Source: Chryseobacterium indologenes
GTDB taxonomy: Bacteria; Bacteroidota; Bacteroidia; Flavobacteriales; Weeksellaceae
Reading direction: 5' to 3'
Assembly: GCA_002439165.1 (NCBI GenBank)
Contig: DJTE01000018.1
Location: forward strand, 1-64,000
Length of the DNA stretch: 64,000 nt
Shown: positions 61,861 to 64,000 of the stretch, piece by piece
Layout: each line of letters begins with the position of its first letter
How positions within the stretch are numbered: the stretch's first letter is position 1
Program-made: the position numbers and the translations under genes
The notes under the pieces: model-generated
Database searches by the model: none
The model's input: only the letters and a program-made list of their open reading frames with translations
What the model was told of the DNA's origin: nothing

Positions 61861-62139
61861 ATGTCAGTAAACTTTAAACCATTGGCAGACAGAGTTCTTA
61901 TCGAGCCGATTGCTGCAGAAACTAAAACAGCTTCAGGTATTATTATTCCGGACACTGCGAAAGAAAAACCGCAGGAAGGTACTGTTGTGGCAGTAGGTCC
62001 CGGTAAAAAAGATGAGCCTACAACTGTTCAGGTAGGTGACAAAGTTCTTTATGGAAAATATTCAGGTTCTGAATTAAAGCTGGACGGCAAAGATTATTTA
62101 ATCGTAAGAGAATCTGACTTATTGGGAATCATCGGGTAA
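61861..62139 (+). CDS. groES: Co-chaperonin GroES
   Basis: GroES caps the GroEL folding chamber. The 92-residue protein has the typical start (FKPLADRVLIEPIAAE), the mobile-loop region TKTASGIIIPDTAKEKPQEG, and GDKVLYGKYSGSELKLDGKDYLIVRESDLLGII at the end. No CIRCE operator was seen upstream. groEL follows after an unusually long 340-bp spacer that contains a decayed gene. Confidence 0.97.
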   Translation: MSVNFKPLADRVLIEPIAAETKTASGIIIPDTAKEKPQEGTVVAVGPGKKDEPTTVQVGDKVLYGKYSGSELKLDGKDYLIVRESDLLGIIG

Positions 62140-62193
62140 GCTTCCCGCTACCGGCTTCCGGCAAATGGCTTTTTTCTACATAGAAATTAATTG

Positions 62194-62411
62194 ATGAGAG
62201 ATTTTAAAAAATTTGAAGTCTGGCAATTGATAAAGAAATTCCCAGTTTCATCAATATTGCCCTGGGATCGTCCAATGAAGCCGAAAACCAATTAATTCTT
62301 GCGAAAGATTTGGGATACCTTCATGAAAGTGATTATCAAAATTTTCTGGAAGAGTTAGCCCTACTAAAAAAGAAGCCTGTAACCCTGTGGAACAGGCTCA
62401 ACGGAAATTAA
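62194..62411 (+). pseudogene. Decayed four-helix-bundle (23S intervening-sequence type) gene
   Basis: The sequence starts with MRDFKKFEVWQ, the standard opening of this small family, then frameshifts. A second frame continues with INIALGSSNEAENQLILAKDLGYLHESDYQNFLEELA, the usual C-terminal helix pair, to TAA at 62409. At 218 bp against about 360 for an intact gene, the middle (SIPSNIAEG region) is deleted. Family members occur within 23S rRNA intervening sequences and as stand-alone genes of unknown role. Its place inside the groES-groEL operon is odd. Confidence 0.7.
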
Positions 62412-62433
62412 AAAAATAAAATCAAACTGCGAA

Positions 62434-62472
62434 TTGCTGAAGCCAAAAGCCGAAAGCAAGTCGCCAAAAGCT
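62434..62472. repeat. Short degenerate tandem repeat before groEL
   Basis: The stretch contains GCTGAAGCC, AAAAGCC, GAAAGC and CGCCAAAAGCT units, a loose repeat of GCCAAAA. It ends just before the groEL start and replaces a recognisable ribosome-binding site. Confidence 0.4.
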
Positions 62473-62479
62473 AAACAAC

Positions 62480-64000
62480 ATGGCAAAAGAAATAAAATTC
62501 GATATTGAATCAAGAGACGCTTTAAAAAGAGGTGTAGATGCATTGGCTAATGCAGTAAAAGTAACTTTAGGTCCTAAAGGAAGAAACGTAGTGATCGAAA
62601 AATCTTTCGGTGCTCCGCACGTAACGAAGGATGGTGTTTCCGTAGCAAAAGAAATCGAACTTGAAGATAAAGTAGAAAACATGGGAGCCCAGATGGTAAA
62701 AGAAGTAGCTTCCAAAACCAATGATATTGCAGGTGACGGTACTACTACCGCTACGGTTCTTGCCCAGGCTATCGTAAGAGAAGGTCTTAAGAACGTAGCT
62801 GCCGGAGCTAACCCGATGGATCTTAAAAGAGGAATCGATAAAGCAGTAACTGCTGTTGTTGAAAACCTTAAATCACAGTCTCAGGCCGTAGGAGATTCTA
62901 CCGATAAAATCAAGCAGGTGGCTTCTGTTTCTGCCAACAATGACGAAACCATCGGTTCTCTGATCGCTGAAGCTTTCGGAAAAGTAGGTAAAGAAGGAGT
63001 AATCACCGTAGAAGAAGCTAAAGGTATCGATACAACAGTAGATGTTGTAGAAGGTATGCAGTTTGACAGAGGATACCAGTCTCCTTACTTCGTGACTAAC
63101 CCTGAAAAAATGTTAGCTGAACTTGAAAACCCATATATCCTTTTGGTTGAGAAGAAAATCTCTTCTATGAAGGAACTGCTTCCTGTTCTTGAGCCAATTG
63201 CACAAGGCGGTAAGTCTTTATTAATCATCTCTGAAGAAGTTGAAGGTGAAGCTTTAGCTACTTTGGTCGTAAACAAATTAAGAGGTTCTCTTAAAATTGC
63301 TGCCGTAAAAGCTCCGGGATTCGGAGACAGAAGAAAAGCGATGCTTGAAGATATCGCGATCCTTACAGGTGGTCAGGTAATCTCTGAAGAGCAAGGATTC
63401 ACCATGGAGAACATTACTCTGGATATGCTGGGTACTGCTGAGAAAGTAACGATTGACAAAGACAACACAACGGTTGTAAACGGTGGTGGTGACGAAGCTA
63501 AAATCAAAGGAAGAGTAGCTCAGATCAAAGCTCAGATGGAAACAACAACTTCTGACTACGACAGAGAGAAACTTCAGGAAAGATTAGCTAAGTTAGCCGG
63601 TGGTGTTGCTGTACTTTACGTAGGTGCTGCTTCTGAAGTGGAAATGAAAGAGAAAAAAGACAGAGTGGATGATGCCCTACACGCTACAAGAGCAGCAGTT
63701 GAAGAAGGTATCGTTGCCGGAGGTGGTGTTGCTTTGGTAAGAGCCATCCAGTCTTTAGACAGCCTTTCAGGTGCTAATGCAGACGAAACAACAGGTATCA
63801 AAATCGTTAAAAGAGCGATTGAAGAGCCATTAAGACAAATCGTTGCCAACGCTGGTGGTGAAGGTTCCGTAATCGTTGCTAAAGTAGCTGAAGGACAAGG
63901 TGACTTCGGATACAACGCAAAAACTGACGAGTATGTGAACATGCTTGAAGCAGGAATCATTGACCCAACTAAAGTAACAAGAGTTGCCCTTGAAAACGCA
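62480..64000 (+). CDS. groEL: Chaperonin GroEL (3' end beyond the window)
   Basis: GroEL forms the double-ring ATP-driven folding chamber. The first 507 codons are present. They show MAKEIKFDIESRDALKRGVDALANAVKVTLGPKGRN, the nucleotide motif GDGTTTATVLAQ at about 86-97, and AVEEGIVAGGGVAL at about 410. The frame is open to the window edge, so about 35 residues are missing. The start follows the four-helix-bundle relic. The codon use is consistent with a highly expressed gene (many GTA, GCT and GAA codons). Confidence 0.97.
   Translation, partial: MAKEIKFDIESRDALKRGVDALANAVKVTLGPKGRNVVIEKSFGAPHVTKDGVSVAKEIELEDKVENMGAQMVKEVASKTNDIAGDGTTTATVLAQAIVREGLKNVAAGANPMDLKRGIDKAVTAVVENLKSQSQAVGDSTDKIKQVASVSANNDETIGSLIAEAFGKVGKEGVITVEEAKGIDTTVDVVEGMQFDRGYQSPYFVTNPEKMLAELENPYILLVEKKISSMKELLPVLEPIAQGGKSLLIISEEVEGEALATLVVNKLRGSLKIAAVKAPGFGDRRKAMLEDIAILTGGQVISEEQGFTMENITLDMLGTAEKVTIDKDNTTVVNGGGDEAKIKGRVAQIKAQMETTTSDYDREKLQERLAKLAGGVAVLYVGAASEVEMKEKKDRVDDALHATRAAVEEGIVAGGGVALVRAIQSLDSLSGANADETTGIKIVKRAIEEPLRQIVANAGGEGSVIVAKVAEGQGDFGYNAKTDEYVNMLEAGIIDPTKVTRVALENA

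Noticed and set aside
61670..61870. 66-codon plus-strand ORF before groES
   Set aside because: It overlaps two terminators and the groES start, with no family resemblance.
62434..62472. CRISPR-like array
   Set aside because: The units are short, irregular and contiguous, without spacers.

Overview
The window looks like chromosomal DNA of a Bacteroidota bacterium of the Flavobacteriia, most likely Chryseobacterium or a close Weeksellaceae relative. The evidence is AT-rich intergenic DNA, almost no Shine-Dalgarno sequences, promoter -7 elements of the TAnnTTTG type, tandem SusC/SusD pairs, a fused CcoN-CcoO oxidase subunit, a TamB/TamL pair and a double-glycine bacteriocin-like microprotein. 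The genus is inferred from gene content and was not checked by any search.

Left edge (1-3786), accessory DNA: a truncated and frameshifted ardA antirestriction gene ends 5 nt from the stop codon of acr3, the last gene of an arsenic operon (arsR, DUF6428 gene, arsC-type phosphatase, acr3, all minus strand). Upstream of arsR lie a palindromic operator, a 161-bp fold-back sequence and decayed coding DNA. From 3787 to 10478, on the minus strand, are a MutS-family ATPase, a TonB-domain-like secreted protein, an HdeD-like membrane protein, an exported agmatine/peptidylarginine deiminase-family enzyme, an AraC/GyrI regulator, an amino-acid permease and a small XRE regulator.

Respiration and envelope (10664-25485): ccoNO and ccoP encode a cbb3 oxidase. 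tamB, tamL and a yihY-like gene follow on the plus strand behind a duplicated promoter element. argS, a bacteriocin-like peptide gene and a lipocalin-like lipoprotein gene lie on the minus strand. From 25535 to 40070 are three SusD/SusC pairs. Pairs 2 and 3 look like duplicates of each other, and near-identical hairpin terminators recur in this region. rnhB, yidC and pyrG follow.

Lipid-type cluster (44879-51566, plus strand): a CDP-alcohol phosphatidyltransferase, a CdsA-like cytidylyltransferase, a patatin-like protein, an SDR oxidoreductase, a PAP2/dual-specificity phosphatase fusion and an alpha/beta-hydrolase/methyltransferase fusion. Four of the six correspond in architecture to the poorly understood ynbABCD set of E. 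coli. The patatin-like protein lacks both catalytic residues, and the phosphatidyltransferase has Asn at two of four motif aspartates. This is the best candidate for an undescribed system in the window.

Right part (51770-64000): a YceI protein, a small membrane protein, radA, a membrane-anchored AraC regulator, an overlapping methyltransferase-VanW-ACP phosphodiesterase run, a gap holding a consensus promoter and a 41-codon ORF, a DUF6702/HupE-like/M1 peptidase group, then groES and the start of groEL with a decayed four-helix-bundle gene between them. No rRNA, tRNA, CRISPR array or intact mobile element was seen.
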